Program-made: the position numbers and the translations under genes
Part shown: positions 1 to 8,332 of the stretch, in pieces
Numbering within the stretch: the first letter of the stretch is position 1
Layout of the letters: each line of letters opens with the position of its first letter
Assembly: GCF_020439865.1 (NCBI RefSeq)
Contig: NZ_JAGRPF010000125.1
Location: 1-32,084 of the forward strand
Origin: Prosthecobacter sp.
Lineage (GTDB): Bacteria; Verrucomicrobiota; Verrucomicrobiia; Verrucomicrobiales; Verrucomicrobiaceae
Reading direction: 5' to 3'
Length of the DNA: 32,084 bases
The notes under the pieces: generated by a model
Told to the model about the DNA's origin: nothing
Database searches by the model: none
Seen by the model: only the letters and a program-made list of their open reading frames with translations

Positions 1-80
1 TCAAACCGAGCACGACGAAGCCCGGCACCATGTTCATCTGCGCCTCGAACGGCCAACTGCCGATCGACGGATATCTCTGA
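1..80 (+). CDS. 3' end of an unidentified upstream gene (partial)
   Basis: A reading frame enters from the left edge (first full codon at base 3) and stops at TGA 78-80, giving about 25 residues that end in NGQLPIDGYL. Nearly all third codon positions in this frame are G or C (about 21 of 25), as in the neighbouring genes; the other two forward frames lack this pattern. The stop is only 6 bp before the ABC ATPase start, so this is probably the last gene before it in the same operon. The fragment is too short to assign a family. Confidence 0.5.
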   Translation, partial: KPSTTKPGTMFICASNGQLPIDGYL

Positions 81-86
81 AGCCGC

Positions 87-866
87 ATGTCCTCTCCCGA
101 CACCCGCGAAGTGATCCTCGAGGCCCGCGAACTCACGCGTGAGTTCGACGGCGTGAAGGCGCTCGACCGCTTCAGCTTCAAGCTGCATCGCGGTGAGGTG
201 CTCGGTCTGCTCGGCGCGAATGGCGCGGGCAAGACGACCGCGATGAACTGCCTGCTCGGCCTCACGCTACCCACGTCCGGCGAACTGAACGCCTTCGGCA
301 TGCCGTTGCAGGCGAACCGCATTGAGATTCTGCGCCGCGCGAACTTCTCCTCCGCCTACACCGCGCTTCCCGGCAACCTGCTCGTATGGCAGAATCTCAG
401 CGTGTTCGCGGGCATCTATGGCGTGCCAAATCCGAAGCAGAAGATCGCCGAGCTGATGGAGCTGCTCGAAATCGCGCACCTGCAGAAGCGTGTCACCGGA
501 CAGCTCTCCGCCGGCGAGTCCACACGCGTGAACCTGGTCAAAGCCTTCCTCAACGACCCCGAGCTGCTCATGCTCGACGAACCCACCGCGTCGCTCGATC
601 CCGACATCGCCGACAAGGTGCGCAAGGTCGTGCGCAAGGTGCAGCGCGAGCGCAATATCGGCATCCTCTACACCTCCCACAACATGCGCGACATCGAGGA
701 GGTCTGTGACCGCGTCATCTTCCTGCACAAAGGGAAGATCGTCTGCGAAGGCACGCCTGCGGATATCGTCGCCCAGTCCAGCAGCAGCTCGCTGGAGGAC
801 GTGTTCATCAAAATCGCCCGCGACGGTGAGATCGTGGATGAGCCGGAGAAGGAGAAAGCATCATGA
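87..866 (+). CDS. ABC transporter ATP-binding protein (ABC-2 exporter type)
   Basis: A 259-residue cytoplasmic ATPase that would power the membrane protein encoded next to it. All ABC landmarks are visible: Walker A GANGAGKT at residues 43-50, a signature LSAGE at 140-144 (second Gly of the usual LSGGQ replaced by Ala), Walker B LLMLDE at 160-165 followed by a D-loop (SLD), and the switch histidine in YTSHN near 198. The length fits the drug, polysaccharide or NodI/CcmA-like group of single-domain ATPases. Its stop overlaps the permease start by 4 bp (ATGA), so the two are translationally coupled. The substrate cannot be read from the sequence; lipid, polysaccharide or drug export are all possible. 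Confidence 0.93.
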   Translation: MSSPDTREVILEARELTREFDGVKALDRFSFKLHRGEVLGLLGANGAGKTTAMNCLLGLTLPTSGELNAFGMPLQANRIEILRRANFSSAYTALPGNLLVWQNLSVFAGIYGVPNPKQKIAELMELLEIAHLQKRVTGQLSAGESTRVNLVKAFLNDPELLMLDEPTASLDPDIADKVRKVVRKVQRERNIGILYTSHNMRDIEEVCDRVIFLHKGKIVCEGTPADIVAQSSSSSLEDVFIKIARDGEIVDEPEKEKAS

Positions 867-1660
867 ATTTTTACGTCATCCGCGCGCTCGTAATGCGCTA
901 CCTGTTTCTCTACCAGCGCACTCCCATGCGACTGGTTGAACTCGTGTTCTGGCCCCTCGTTGATCTTGTCATTTGGGGAAACGTGACCGTCTTCATCCAG
1001 AAGAACAGCGATGAAAAGTTCGCCTCCTTCGTGCTCTTCTTTCTCGGGGCAATGATCCTTTGGGATATCCTGTTTCGTGCGCAGCAGGGCGTGGCGATCT
1101 CGTTTCTCGAAGACGTGTGGACGCGCAATCTGCTCAACGTCTTCGTGGCCCCCGTGCGCACAATGGAATACCTCAGTGCCACCTACATCGTCGGATTCCT
1201 GCGCATTCTGGTCACCTTTGTGGTGATGAGTGTGGTTTCGTGGTTCGGCTATAAGTTCAACGTCTTCCAGCTCCAATGGTGGCTGCTGCCGTTCTTCCTC
1301 AATCTGATGATCTTCGGCTGGTCGCTCGGCATGATTTCCACCGCGCTCATCCTGCGCTGGGGACAGGCGGCGGAATCACTCGCCTGGGCGGTGCCGTTCT
1401 TCATCCAGCCGTTTGTGGCGGTGTTCTATCGCGTCGAGGACATGCCCGCATGGTCGCGCCCCTTTGCCTGGCTGTTCCCTGCGACGCCGATCTTCGAGGG
1501 CATGCGGCACGTGATGGACACGGGTTCTGCGAGTTGGAGCATGCTCGGGCTATCCTTCGGCCTGAACGCCCTTTACCTGACACTCGCCGGCATGTTGTTC
1601 GTGCGCGTGCTCAACATCACCCGCAAACGCGGCCTGCTGACGAAGTTCGCGACGCAGTAG
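863..1660 (+). CDS. ABC-2 type transporter permease
   Basis: A 265-residue integral membrane protein with about six hydrophobic segments (roughly residues 25-45, 55-75, 105-130, 140-165, 175-200 and 225-250), the usual topology of ABC-2 permeases that pair with single-domain ATPases. The start is well supported: ATG overlaps the ATPase stop as ATGA, and a GGAG Shine-Dalgarno lies about 8 nt upstream, one of the few clear ribosome-binding sites in the window. It ends in KRGLLTKFATQ with stop TAG at 1658-1660, directly abutting the stop of the convergent oxidoreductase gene at 1661. Substrate unknown. Confidence 0.92.
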   Translation: MNFYVIRALVMRYLFLYQRTPMRLVELVFWPLVDLVIWGNVTVFIQKNSDEKFASFVLFFLGAMILWDILFRAQQGVAISFLEDVWTRNLLNVFVAPVRTMEYLSATYIVGFLRILVTFVVMSVVSWFGYKFNVFQLQWWLLPFFLNLMIFGWSLGMISTALILRWGQAAESLAWAVPFFIQPFVAVFYRVEDMPAWSRPFAWLFPATPIFEGMRHVMDTGSASWSMLGLSFGLNALYLTLAGMLFVRVLNITRKRGLLTKFATQ

Positions 1661-2668
1661 TCATTTCCAAACCCCCGCTGCACGCAGCACGGTCTCATGC
1701 ACGGCAATGTCGTGCGCCGCATCCCACGCGAGCTTCTTCTCACCGCGCACGACTTTGGCCAGATCCGAAAACTCGCCGGCATAGCGATCCTTCGGCACAT
1801 CGAGCTGGAACGACTGCGTGCCCTTCTTGTAGCTGCCTCGCGCCGTGGTGAGTGACAGGTTCACCTTCCCGCTTTCCAGCGGCACGATCTCGAAGGTTCC
1901 TTCGGTTCCGGTCACGTTGAACCGGCGACGAGGGCCGCCAAACGGATCTGCGTGATTGCAGCGGATCACTGCCGTGGCTTTGGGGTACTGCAGCACGGCC
2001 ATCTGATTGTCTTTCACTCCATCGTCCTGGGTTGGCGTCGAAAAACCGATCACCGTTTGCGGCTTTCCCAAAAGCGTGACGACCGCGTCCATCACATGGC
2101 AGGCCAGCTCAAACATCCCGCCACCTTCGAGCTTACGAATGGCCCCACGCGTGCTGCCATTGGCCAGTTTGCCCATCGCAGCATCGATCTCGGTGATTTC
2201 GCCGAACCAGCCTTCGCGCACGGCCTGGAAGAGGAGTTCGAATGCCGGATTGTAGCGCAGCATGTAGCCCATCTGCACCGTCAGTCCGCGCTTCTCCGCG
2301 TCGAGCCGCATCGTCTTAAATTCGTCGTGGTTCAACGCGCCCGGTTTGTCGAGATGCACATGCTTGCCCGCCTGAACGCAGCGCATCGCCGTGGCGCAGG
2401 AATCTTCCACCCGAGTCTCCACCGCCACCGCCTTCAAATCAGGCGTGCTGAGCAGTTGCTCCTCCGTCAGCACTGGCACGCCGTCGTATCCTTTGTCAGA
2501 CGCGACCACACCCACGACCTCCCACAGATCCGTCAGCGAACGCATCGCCGTCATCTTGCCCGCCGCATGCGCATGCTCCGTGCCGATCTGGCCGATGCGA
2601 AGCCTTGAAGGCGGAGTAGCGGCAAAAGCGGCCGTGCTGCAGGCGAGAAGGAAGGAGCGTCGTTTCAT
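1661..2668 (-). CDS. Gfo/Idh/MocA family oxidoreductase with N-terminal export signal
   Basis: A 335-residue NAD(P)-dependent sugar or polyol dehydrogenase-type protein. The N-terminus KRRSFLLACSTAAFAA is a short export signal with an RRSFL twin-arginine-like motif, so the enzyme probably folds with its cofactor and is exported by Tat. The Rossmann start is atypical (IGQIGTEHAH around residues 25-34 rather than GxGxxG), and the family EKP motif appears as LDKP at 106-109. The H-rich segment GGGMFELACHVMDAVV matches the C-terminal active-site region of the family. Secreted members are common in Verrucomicrobiota and Planctomycetota and are linked to glycan breakdown. It lies 35 bp downstream of the lipoprotein gene. 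Substrate unknown. Confidence 0.9.
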   Translation of the reverse strand: MKRRSFLLACSTAAFAATPPSRLRIGQIGTEHAHAAGKMTAMRSLTDLWEVVGVVASDKGYDGVPVLTEEQLLSTPDLKAVAVETRVEDSCATAMRCVQAGKHVHLDKPGALNHDEFKTMRLDAEKRGLTVQMGYMLRYNPAFELLFQAVREGWFGEITEIDAAMGKLANGSTRGAIRKLEGGGMFELACHVMDAVVTLLGKPQTVIGFSTPTQDDGVKDNQMAVLQYPKATAVIRCNHADPFGGPRRRFNVTGTEGTFEIVPLESGKVNLSLTTARGSYKKGTQSFQLDVPKDRYAGEFSDLAKVVRGEKKLAWDAAHDIAVHETVLRAAGVWK

Positions 2669-2703
2669 GATGATTCATCTGAAACGGCGCCGGAGGTCAT
2701 TCT

Positions 2704-2901
2704 TCACTCAGAAAGCTTCATGGCGGCAACCACTGGCAGCTGAATGGGCAGCGTGACGAGATCGACGGTTCCGGCGACCACTCGCTCACCCGGGGTGACG
2801 TTGCCGCTGAATGAGTTCCGGAATTGCAGCCCGGTGCTGACGCAGTTGGAAAGGCATAGGCCGGCGAGGATCAACGGAAGCGCGATAAGGTTTGCTTTCA
2901 T
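2704..2901 (-). CDS. Small putative lipoprotein
   Basis: A 65-residue protein, taking the ATG at 2901 as start because it places a hydrophobic signal peptide at the N-terminus; an upstream in-frame ATG at 2934 would add 11 residues before it. The signal (residues 4-17) ends in LSNC with Cys20 as likely lipidation site; Asn at -1 is unusual, so processing is not certain. The rest is a short exported domain with a hydrophobic DLVTLPIQLPVVAAM tail, faintly like YceK/YidQ-type small lipoproteins. No Shine-Dalgarno is visible. It lies between uvrB and the secreted Gfo/Idh/MocA gene. Function unknown. Confidence 0.65.
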   Translation of the reverse strand: MKANLIALPLILAGLCLSNCVSTGLQFRNSFSGNVTPGERVVAGTVDLVTLPIQLPVVAAMKLSE

Positions 2902-2995
2902 GATGAGCGTGCGGGTTGTCGCACGCCAAATCATGCCAGATCACCCGCCCGTTGCCGCATTGATGCTCTGAATGATGTCATCAGGGCAATGAATG

Positions 2996-5170
2996 CTAAC
3001 TACGCCGCTTCCCGCCTCTCTTCGGCTTGCCGTATTTGACCTCCTGACGCGGTGGGATGGCACCGCTGTCGTCGGCGTTGAGGCCGGCGCGCTTTTTGAG
3101 TTCGCGGATCTGGTCGCGCAGGAGGGCGGCGCGTTCGTATTCGAGTTTCATGGCGGCCTCGGCCATTTCCTGTTCGAGTTCGCGGATCGTTTCGGTGATG
3201 GCGTAGTCGCCGCCGCCTTCGCGGACCACGCTCTCCTCGATCTCGCGGGCCTTGCCGAGGATCTGCAGGCTTTCCTGCACGGCGCGCTGCACGGTCTGCG
3301 GCGTGATGCCGTGCTTTTCGTTGTGCTCGGTCTGCACCTGGCGGCGGTAACCGCTGATGCTGAGCAGCGCTTGGATGCTTTTCGTTTGGAGATCGGCAAA
3401 GAGCACGACTTCGCCGTGGATGTGACGCGCGGCGCGGCCGGCGGTCTGAATGAGCGATGATTCGCTGCGGAGAAATCCTTCTTTGTCGGCATCAAGAATG
3501 CAGACGAGGCTGACTTCGGGAAGGTCGAGACCTTCGCGCAGAAGATTGATGCCGACGAGCACGTCGCAGTCTCCGGCGCGCAGGCTGCGCAGGATTTCGA
3601 CACGCTCGATGGCGTCGATGTCGCTGTGCAGGTAGCGGACTTTGAGATCGAGATTGCGCAGGTAGTCGGTGAGGTCTTCTGCCGTGCGTTTCGTGAGCGT
3701 GGTGACGAGCACGCGTTCGCCTTTCTCGATGCGCTGGCGGCAGAGCTCAATGGTTTCATCGATCTGACCTTTGAGCGGCTTGATTGTGATGATCGGATCG
3801 AGCAATCCGGTGGGCCGGATGATCTGTTCGACGACCAGCGATCGGCCTTTGGTCGTGACATCAAATTTTTCGATGGGCTCGGCGCTGCCGCTGATGCGCA
3901 CGGTTTTGGTGAAGGGTAGAGCATCGACACTCTTCGCGATGTAACCGGTGTTTCCCACCGTGCTGTTCTCCATTTCGAATCGTGACGGCGTGGCGCTGAC
4001 GTAAACGAGTTGGCCGACCTTGCTCATAAACTCTTCGAAGCGCAGCGGGCGGTTGTCGAGGGCGCTGGGAAGCCGGAATCCATGCTCCACGAGCACCGTC
4101 TTGCGTGATTTGTCGCCTTCATACATGCCGCCGATCTGCGGGATGGTGACGTGGCTTTCGTCGATGAACATCAGCGGCGGCTCCTTGAAGAAGTCGAGCA
4201 GCGTGCCCGGCGTGGCACCCGGTTCGCGGCCGGTGAGGTGGCGGCTGTAGTTTTCGATGCCCTGGCAGAAGCCCATCTCCTGCATCATCTCGATATCGTA
4301 CTGCGTGCGCATTTTGATGCGCTGCGCTTCGAGCAGCTTGCCCTCCTTTTCGAACCAGGCGACGCGCTCCTCCATCTCCTCGCGGATTTTCACGATGGCC
4401 TTGCGCAGCTTGTCGCCGGGCGTGACGAACTGCTTGGCAGGAAAGATCGTGTAGCTTGGCATCTTCAGCGTCACGGTGCCGGTGAGCACATCGACGACGC
4501 TGATGCGGTCGATTTCATCGCCGAAGAACTCAATGCGGATCGCCTCGCTCTCCAGATATGCGGGCACGACCTCGATCACATCACCGCGAGCGCGGAACTT
4601 GCCGCGCTGGAGCTGAACGTCGTTGCGCTCGTAAAGCATGTCCACCAGCTTGGTGAGGAGTGTCTCACGTGACATCTGCTGCCCCACATTGACCGGCAAC
4701 ATCATGCCCTCGTAGTCCTCGGGCGATCCCAAACCGTAGATGCAGCTCACGCTTGCGACCACGATCGTGTCCTGTCGCGTGAGGAGGGCACCCATGCTGG
4801 AAAGACGCAGGCGCTCGATCTCATCGTTTACCGCGCTGTCTTTTTCGATGTAGGTGTCCGTGCGGGCGATGTAGGCCTCCGGCTGGTAGTAGTCGAAGTA
4901 ACTGACGAAGTACTCGACCGCGTTCTCAGGGAAGAAGTTTTTGAACTCCGAGTAAAGCTGCGCAGCGAGCGTCTTGTTGTGTGAGAACACCAGAGCGGGC
5001 CGGCCGACCTCCGCGATGATGTTCGCCATCGTGAAGGTCTTGCCCGAGCCCGTCACGCCCATGAGCGTCTGGTGCCGGTTTCCGGCACGGACGGACTTCG
5101 TCAGCTTGGCGATGGCCTGCCTCTGATCGCCCTGGGGCTGATACTCGGTGTTGAGCCGAAAGCCGGACAT
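2996..5170 (-). CDS. uvrB: Excinuclease ABC subunit UvrB
   Basis: A 724-residue nucleotide-excision-repair helicase-like protein that receives damaged DNA from UvrA, verifies the lesion and recruits UvrC. Walker A GVTGSGKT is at residues 38-45. The beta-hairpin that clamps DNA is recognisable in the YFDYYQPEAYI stretch near residues 92-105, followed by TDTYIEKD. A DEAD-type box (FIDESH) and helicase motifs V and VI (LREGLDLPEVSLV, QTAGRAARH) follow. A UVR domain closes the C-terminus (EYERAALLRDQIRELK), where UvrC binds. Length and domain order are normal. It starts 20 bp after the desaturase gene on the same strand, suggesting co-transcription, although a functional link is not obvious. Confidence 0.98.
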   Translation of the reverse strand: MSGFRLNTEYQPQGDQRQAIAKLTKSVRAGNRHQTLMGVTGSGKTFTMANIIAEVGRPALVFSHNKTLAAQLYSEFKNFFPENAVEYFVSYFDYYQPEAYIARTDTYIEKDSAVNDEIERLRLSSMGALLTRQDTIVVASVSCIYGLGSPEDYEGMMLPVNVGQQMSRETLLTKLVDMLYERNDVQLQRGKFRARGDVIEVVPAYLESEAIRIEFFGDEIDRISVVDVLTGTVTLKMPSYTIFPAKQFVTPGDKLRKAIVKIREEMEERVAWFEKEGKLLEAQRIKMRTQYDIEMMQEMGFCQGIENYSRHLTGREPGATPGTLLDFFKEPPLMFIDESHVTIPQIGGMYEGDKSRKTVLVEHGFRLPSALDNRPLRFEEFMSKVGQLVYVSATPSRFEMENSTVGNTGYIAKSVDALPFTKTVRISGSAEPIEKFDVTTKGRSLVVEQIIRPTGLLDPIITIKPLKGQIDETIELCRQRIEKGERVLVTTLTKRTAEDLTDYLRNLDLKVRYLHSDIDAIERVEILRSLRAGDCDVLVGINLLREGLDLPEVSLVCILDADKEGFLRSESSLIQTAGRAARHIHGEVVLFADLQTKSIQALLSISGYRRQVQTEHNEKHGITPQTVQRAVQESLQILGKAREIEESVVREGGGDYAITETIRELEQEMAEAAMKLEYERAALLRDQIRELKKRAGLNADDSGAIPPRQEVKYGKPKRGGKRRS

Positions 5171-5190
5171 GGCGTGAAGGGAGGAGCGGC

Positions 5191-6297
5191 TCAGGGCATG
5201 CCCGAACCGGCCTCACTTGGCGCCGGCAGATCCGCTGGATCCACCTCTTCCGCCGCGGCCGGAGCCTTTTGAGCGTAGCGCTGCCTGTATTCCTTCCAAG
5301 AGATGAGCTTGCGGTCGGATTCGTCCCAGAGGCGCAGATTGATGCACTTCAGGCTCGACCAGAAGGTCATCGGTTTGACCGAATAGAACATCGGGTGCGA
5401 ATTGTGGCAGCGCTCCAGGTAATAGTTGGGGATGCGTGAGCTGAGATGGTGCACATGATGGAAGCCGATGTTTCCGGTGAACCACTGGAGGATTTTTGGC
5501 AGCTTGTAGAAGGAGCTGCCTTCGAGCGCGGCGGTGGTGTAGTCCCAGTCTTCGCGATGCTCCCAGTACACGTCTTCATACTGGTGCTGCACATAGAACA
5601 TCCAGATGCCCGCCATGCCGGCGAACATGGTGACAGGAAGCTGCATCAAGACGTAGTTTTTAAAGCCGAACAGCCAGCTCAGGGAGACGACCATCAGCAG
5701 CAGGGCGATGTTCATTGTCATGACGGAGGCGCGGTCCTTGCCCTTCGCACGCGGCGACGGGAAGCGCTGATGGACAAGGAACAGGAACAACGGGCCGACG
5801 CCGAGCAGCATGAAAGGATTGCGAATCAGGCGGTACCAGAAGCGGGTCTTCGGCGTGGCATCCTGGTATTCCTTCACCGTCATCGTCCAGATGTCGCCAT
5901 CGCCGCGGCGGCTCAGATCACCGGAGGTGGCGTGATGCACGGAATGCTGCCAGCTCCAGTGCCCGTAGGGTGTGAAGGTGAGCATGCCGCAGATGAACCC
6001 AACGACGTTGCTGGCGGTTTTGGATTTGAAGTAGGAACCGTGGCCACAGTCATGAAAAATGATGAACACTCGCACCAGCAGCAGGCCGGCGATTGCGGCG
6101 AAGCCAAGCGTCAGCCAGTAGGAAACCGCCAGACTCCAGCACATCGCATACCACAGCAGAGCGTAAGGGACGAAGGTGTTGACGATTTGCCAGGTGGCAC
6201 GGGTAATCGACGGAACCTGGAAGGGGGCCACGATTTTTTTCCATTCGGTTATGGTGGCCTGAGGCTGGGCTGGTGTCATCGCAGGTACGCTGGTCAT
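5191..6297 (-). CDS. Membrane fatty acid desaturase
   Basis: A 368-residue integral membrane di-iron desaturase that would introduce a double bond into acyl chains of membrane lipids. The three histidine boxes are present: HDCGH at 82-86, HSVHH at 118-122 and HHVHH at 280-284, the last followed by LSSRIPNYYLERCH, typical of the delta-12/omega-3-like group. Hydrophobic segments surround the boxes (about 42-80, 195-212 and 222-236). The C-terminus is Ala/Pro-rich. The start at 6297 is the first ATG; an ATG six codons in is an alternative. It is the first of a probable pair with uvrB. Regiospecificity cannot be decided from sequence. Confidence 0.92.
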   Translation of the reverse strand: MTSVPAMTPAQPQATITEWKKIVAPFQVPSITRATWQIVNTFVPYALLWYAMCWSLAVSYWLTLGFAAIAGLLLVRVFIIFHDCGHGSYFKSKTASNVVGFICGMLTFTPYGHWSWQHSVHHATSGDLSRRGDGDIWTMTVKEYQDATPKTRFWYRLIRNPFMLLGVGPLFLFLVHQRFPSPRAKGKDRASVMTMNIALLLMVVSLSWLFGFKNYVLMQLPVTMFAGMAGIWMFYVQHQYEDVYWEHREDWDYTTAALEGSSFYKLPKILQWFTGNIGFHHVHHLSSRIPNYYLERCHNSHPMFYSVKPMTFWSSLKCINLRLWDESDRKLISWKEYRQRYAQKAPAAAEEVDPADLPAPSEAGSGMP

Positions 6298-6430
6298 GGT
6301 TGGTGGAGCGCGCTATGTAGCAGGTTTTTCAGAATAGTCCCGCGCTCAATTTGTTAAAAACCTCTCATTTTTGGTAATCTGGCGAAATGGCCCGGTTGAC
6401 ATGAAGCCCTCAGCCAGAGGCCACTACCCA
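6298..6430. other. Spacer between sulfatase and desaturase genes
   Basis: A 133-bp A/T-richer spacer upstream of the desaturase-uvrB pair and downstream of the sulfatase. It probably carries the desaturase promoter, but I find no convincing -35/-10 pair, terminator or RNA gene in it. Confidence 0.4.
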
Positions 6431-7816
6431 TCAATAGTCCCGAAACGGACCTCGTGGCTCGGCGGCGTCCATCTCGGCCCGCCAGGCCTCAAACCGGCCG
6501 CGCATCATCTTTGCGATCTCGGGCTTTTCGGCGCTCAGATCCTTCGTTTCCCCCAGATCGGTACTCAGGTCGTAGAGGCCGTTGCCCTTGGCGGACTCCA
6601 GCCACTTCCAGTTTTCAAACCGGGCCGCCTTGTCGCTCCGGCGCTGCCAGAACATCTCATTACGAGGGGATTTGGCTTCGCCGCGCAGAATTGGCAGCAT
6701 GTCGAAACCGTCCAGTTTCACGCCTTCCGGTCCCTGAGACCCCGCTGCGGCCAGCAGGGTCGGCACGAATTCCAACGACGTCAGGAACTCGTCCGTCACC
6801 TTGCCCGCAGGCAGTTTTCCGGGCCAGCGGGCGATGAAAGGCACCCGCAGGCCGCCCTCCCACATGGTGCTCTTGCTGCCCTTCAGCGGGGCGTTGCCGC
6901 CGTTGCCGCTGCCACCGTTGTCGGAGATGAAAAGGATCAGCGTGTTGTCCTTCTGCCCGGCTTTGTCGATCGAATCCAACAAGGCGCCGATGGCTTCGTC
7001 CATGCAGGTCACCGCGCCGCAGTAGCGGGCGAGTTTCTCGTCCTTCACCTTGTCGCGATACATGGCGACGTACTTTTCCGGCGCCTGCACGCCGACTCCG
7101 GCCTTCTTTTTGCCCGCCTCGACATCCTCGGGGAATGAGGACGCGCTGTGCGGAGCATTGAAGCAGAGATAGAGGAAGAAGGGCTTGTTTCCGGCGTGCT
7201 CGTTGAGGAAATACAGCGACTCGCGGCGAAACACGTCGGTCACGTATTTTCCTTTGTCCTCCTGCGTGCGGGTGTTGCCGCGGAAGAGCGACGGCACGCC
7301 GTAGCGCTCGTGCGTGTAGTAGTCGATGCCGTTGTTGCCGTGGCCGTAGAAGAAATCGAAGCCGCGCTGCAGCGGCAGGAAGCGCTTCGCCTGACCCATG
7401 TCCCATTTGCCAACGCAACCGGTCGCGTAGCCGGCCTTGCGCAGCATGTCGCCGATCGTGATCTCGCGTACATCCAAACCGAGAGTCATCTCCGGCGACA
7501 CCGCGTATTCCTCTTCGGAGAACGTGTGGCCAAAATTGACCATGTCATTGCGCACCATGTCGTAGAGACCGTTGCGCTGTGGGTAGCGCCCTGTGAGGAT
7601 GCTGCCGCGCGATGGCGTGCAGGCGCACCACGTGACATAAAAGCTTGTTCCGCGCACGCCTTCGGCGGCCAGCTTGTCCAGGTTCGGCGTGATCAGCGGC
7701 TTCGTGCCGATGCACCCGAGATCGGGGTAACCTTGGTCATCGCTGACGATGAGAATGATGTTCGGCTGCGCGGCGAAACACGCAGCCGACAGAATCAGGA
7801 AGAGAAAGGCTCGCAT
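6431..7816 (-). CDS. Secreted sulfatase (formylglycine-dependent)
   Basis: A 461-residue hydrolase of the sulfatase/alkaline phosphatase superfamily, probably removing sulfate esters from polysaccharides or related substrates outside the cytoplasm. A signal peptide (MRAFLFLILSAACFA) is followed by PNIILIVSDDQGY, with the metal-binding Asp pair at 26-27. The maturation motif C-T-P-S-R begins at Cys66 and continues GSILTG, so Cys66 should be converted to formylglycine. The later FISDNGG supplies metal and sulfate-binding residues. No maturase (anSME) gene is in the window. The gene is 28 bp downstream of the FKBP isomerase gene on the same strand. Substrate class is unknown. Confidence 0.95.
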   Translation of the reverse strand: MRAFLFLILSAACFAAQPNIILIVSDDQGYPDLGCIGTKPLITPNLDKLAAEGVRGTSFYVTWCACTPSRGSILTGRYPQRNGLYDMVRNDMVNFGHTFSEEEYAVSPEMTLGLDVREITIGDMLRKAGYATGCVGKWDMGQAKRFLPLQRGFDFFYGHGNNGIDYYTHERYGVPSLFRGNTRTQEDKGKYVTDVFRRESLYFLNEHAGNKPFFLYLCFNAPHSASSFPEDVEAGKKKAGVGVQAPEKYVAMYRDKVKDEKLARYCGAVTCMDEAIGALLDSIDKAGQKDNTLILFISDNGGSGNGGNAPLKGSKSTMWEGGLRVPFIARWPGKLPAGKVTDEFLTSLEFVPTLLAAAGSQGPEGVKLDGFDMLPILRGEAKSPRNEMFWQRRSDKAARFENWKWLESAKGNGLYDLSTDLGETKDLSAEKPEIAKMMRGRFEAWRAEMDAAEPRGPFRDY

Positions 7817-7844
7817 GCCCGTCTCAACGCAGGCAGGTGGCGAT

Positions 7845-8240
7845 TTACTTCACCTTGAAGAGCTCCACGTCGAAAATGAGCGCCTCGTTCGGGCCGATGT
7901 CGCGACCGGCACCACGCGGGCCGTAGGCGAGTTTCGATGGGATGTAGAATCGGAACTTCGAGCCTTCCTTCATGAGCTGCACGCCTTCGGTCCATCCGGC
8001 GATGACGCGATTCAGCGGGAACTCGATCGTTTCACCGCGCTTGTAGCTGCTGTCGAAGACCTTGCCGTCGATCAGGGTGCCTTCGTAGTGAACTTCAACG
8101 GTGTCGGTGGCCTTTGGGCTCTTGCCGGTGCCTTCCGTGATCACTTTGTACTGGAGGCCGGAGGCCGTGACTTTCACGCCATCTTTCTTGGCGTTGTCTT
8201 CGAGGAACTTTTCTCCTTTGGCGAGTGCGATGTCAGACAT
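7845..8240 (-). CDS. FKBP-type peptidyl-prolyl cis-trans isomerase
   Basis: A 131-residue single-domain FKBP that catalyses proline isomerisation during protein folding. The fold is clear from TASGLQYKVI, VEVHYEGTLIDGKVFDSSY, the IAGWTEGVQLMKEGSKFRFYIP core and the LAYGPRGAG...LIFDVELFKV end. The N-terminal 25 residues are charged and contain no signal peptide, so the enzyme appears cytoplasmic, unlike periplasmic FkpA/Mip relatives. It starts 92 bp from the divergent glpD gene and is followed after 28 bp by the sulfatase gene. Domain length is normal. Confidence 0.95.
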   Translation of the reverse strand: MSDIALAKGEKFLEDNAKKDGVKVTASGLQYKVITEGTGKSPKATDTVEVHYEGTLIDGKVFDSSYKRGETIEFPLNRVIAGWTEGVQLMKEGSKFRFYIPSKLAYGPRGAGRDIGPNEALIFDVELFKVK

Positions 8241-8292
8241 GATGGTTGTGGGGGTTGGTTTGGAACGGGGAGGCTAGCAAGCGATGCAAGAA

Positions 8293-8320
8293 ATGTCGAA
8301 TGACGAATGCAAAATGCCGC
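8293..8320. repeat. Four degenerate 7-bp units in the FKBP-glpD intergenic region
   Basis: Four consecutive 7-bp units, each beginning ATG (atgtcga, atgacga, atgcaaa, atgccgc), lie just upstream of glpD in the only divergent spacer on this side. The copies are degenerate. They may be a small spacing or protein-binding element, or chance. Confidence 0.35.
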
Positions 8321-8332
8321 TACACTCGCGAC

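Noticed and set aside
6333..6442. Ten-base repeat aatagtcccg at 6333 and again at 6433
   Set aside because: Only two copies, one inside the sulfatase 3' end; most likely chance.
8300..8326. Possible glpD promoter (atgacg, then tacact)
   Set aside because: Spacing is only 15 bp and the -10 would lie 6 bp from the ATG; too weak to annotate.
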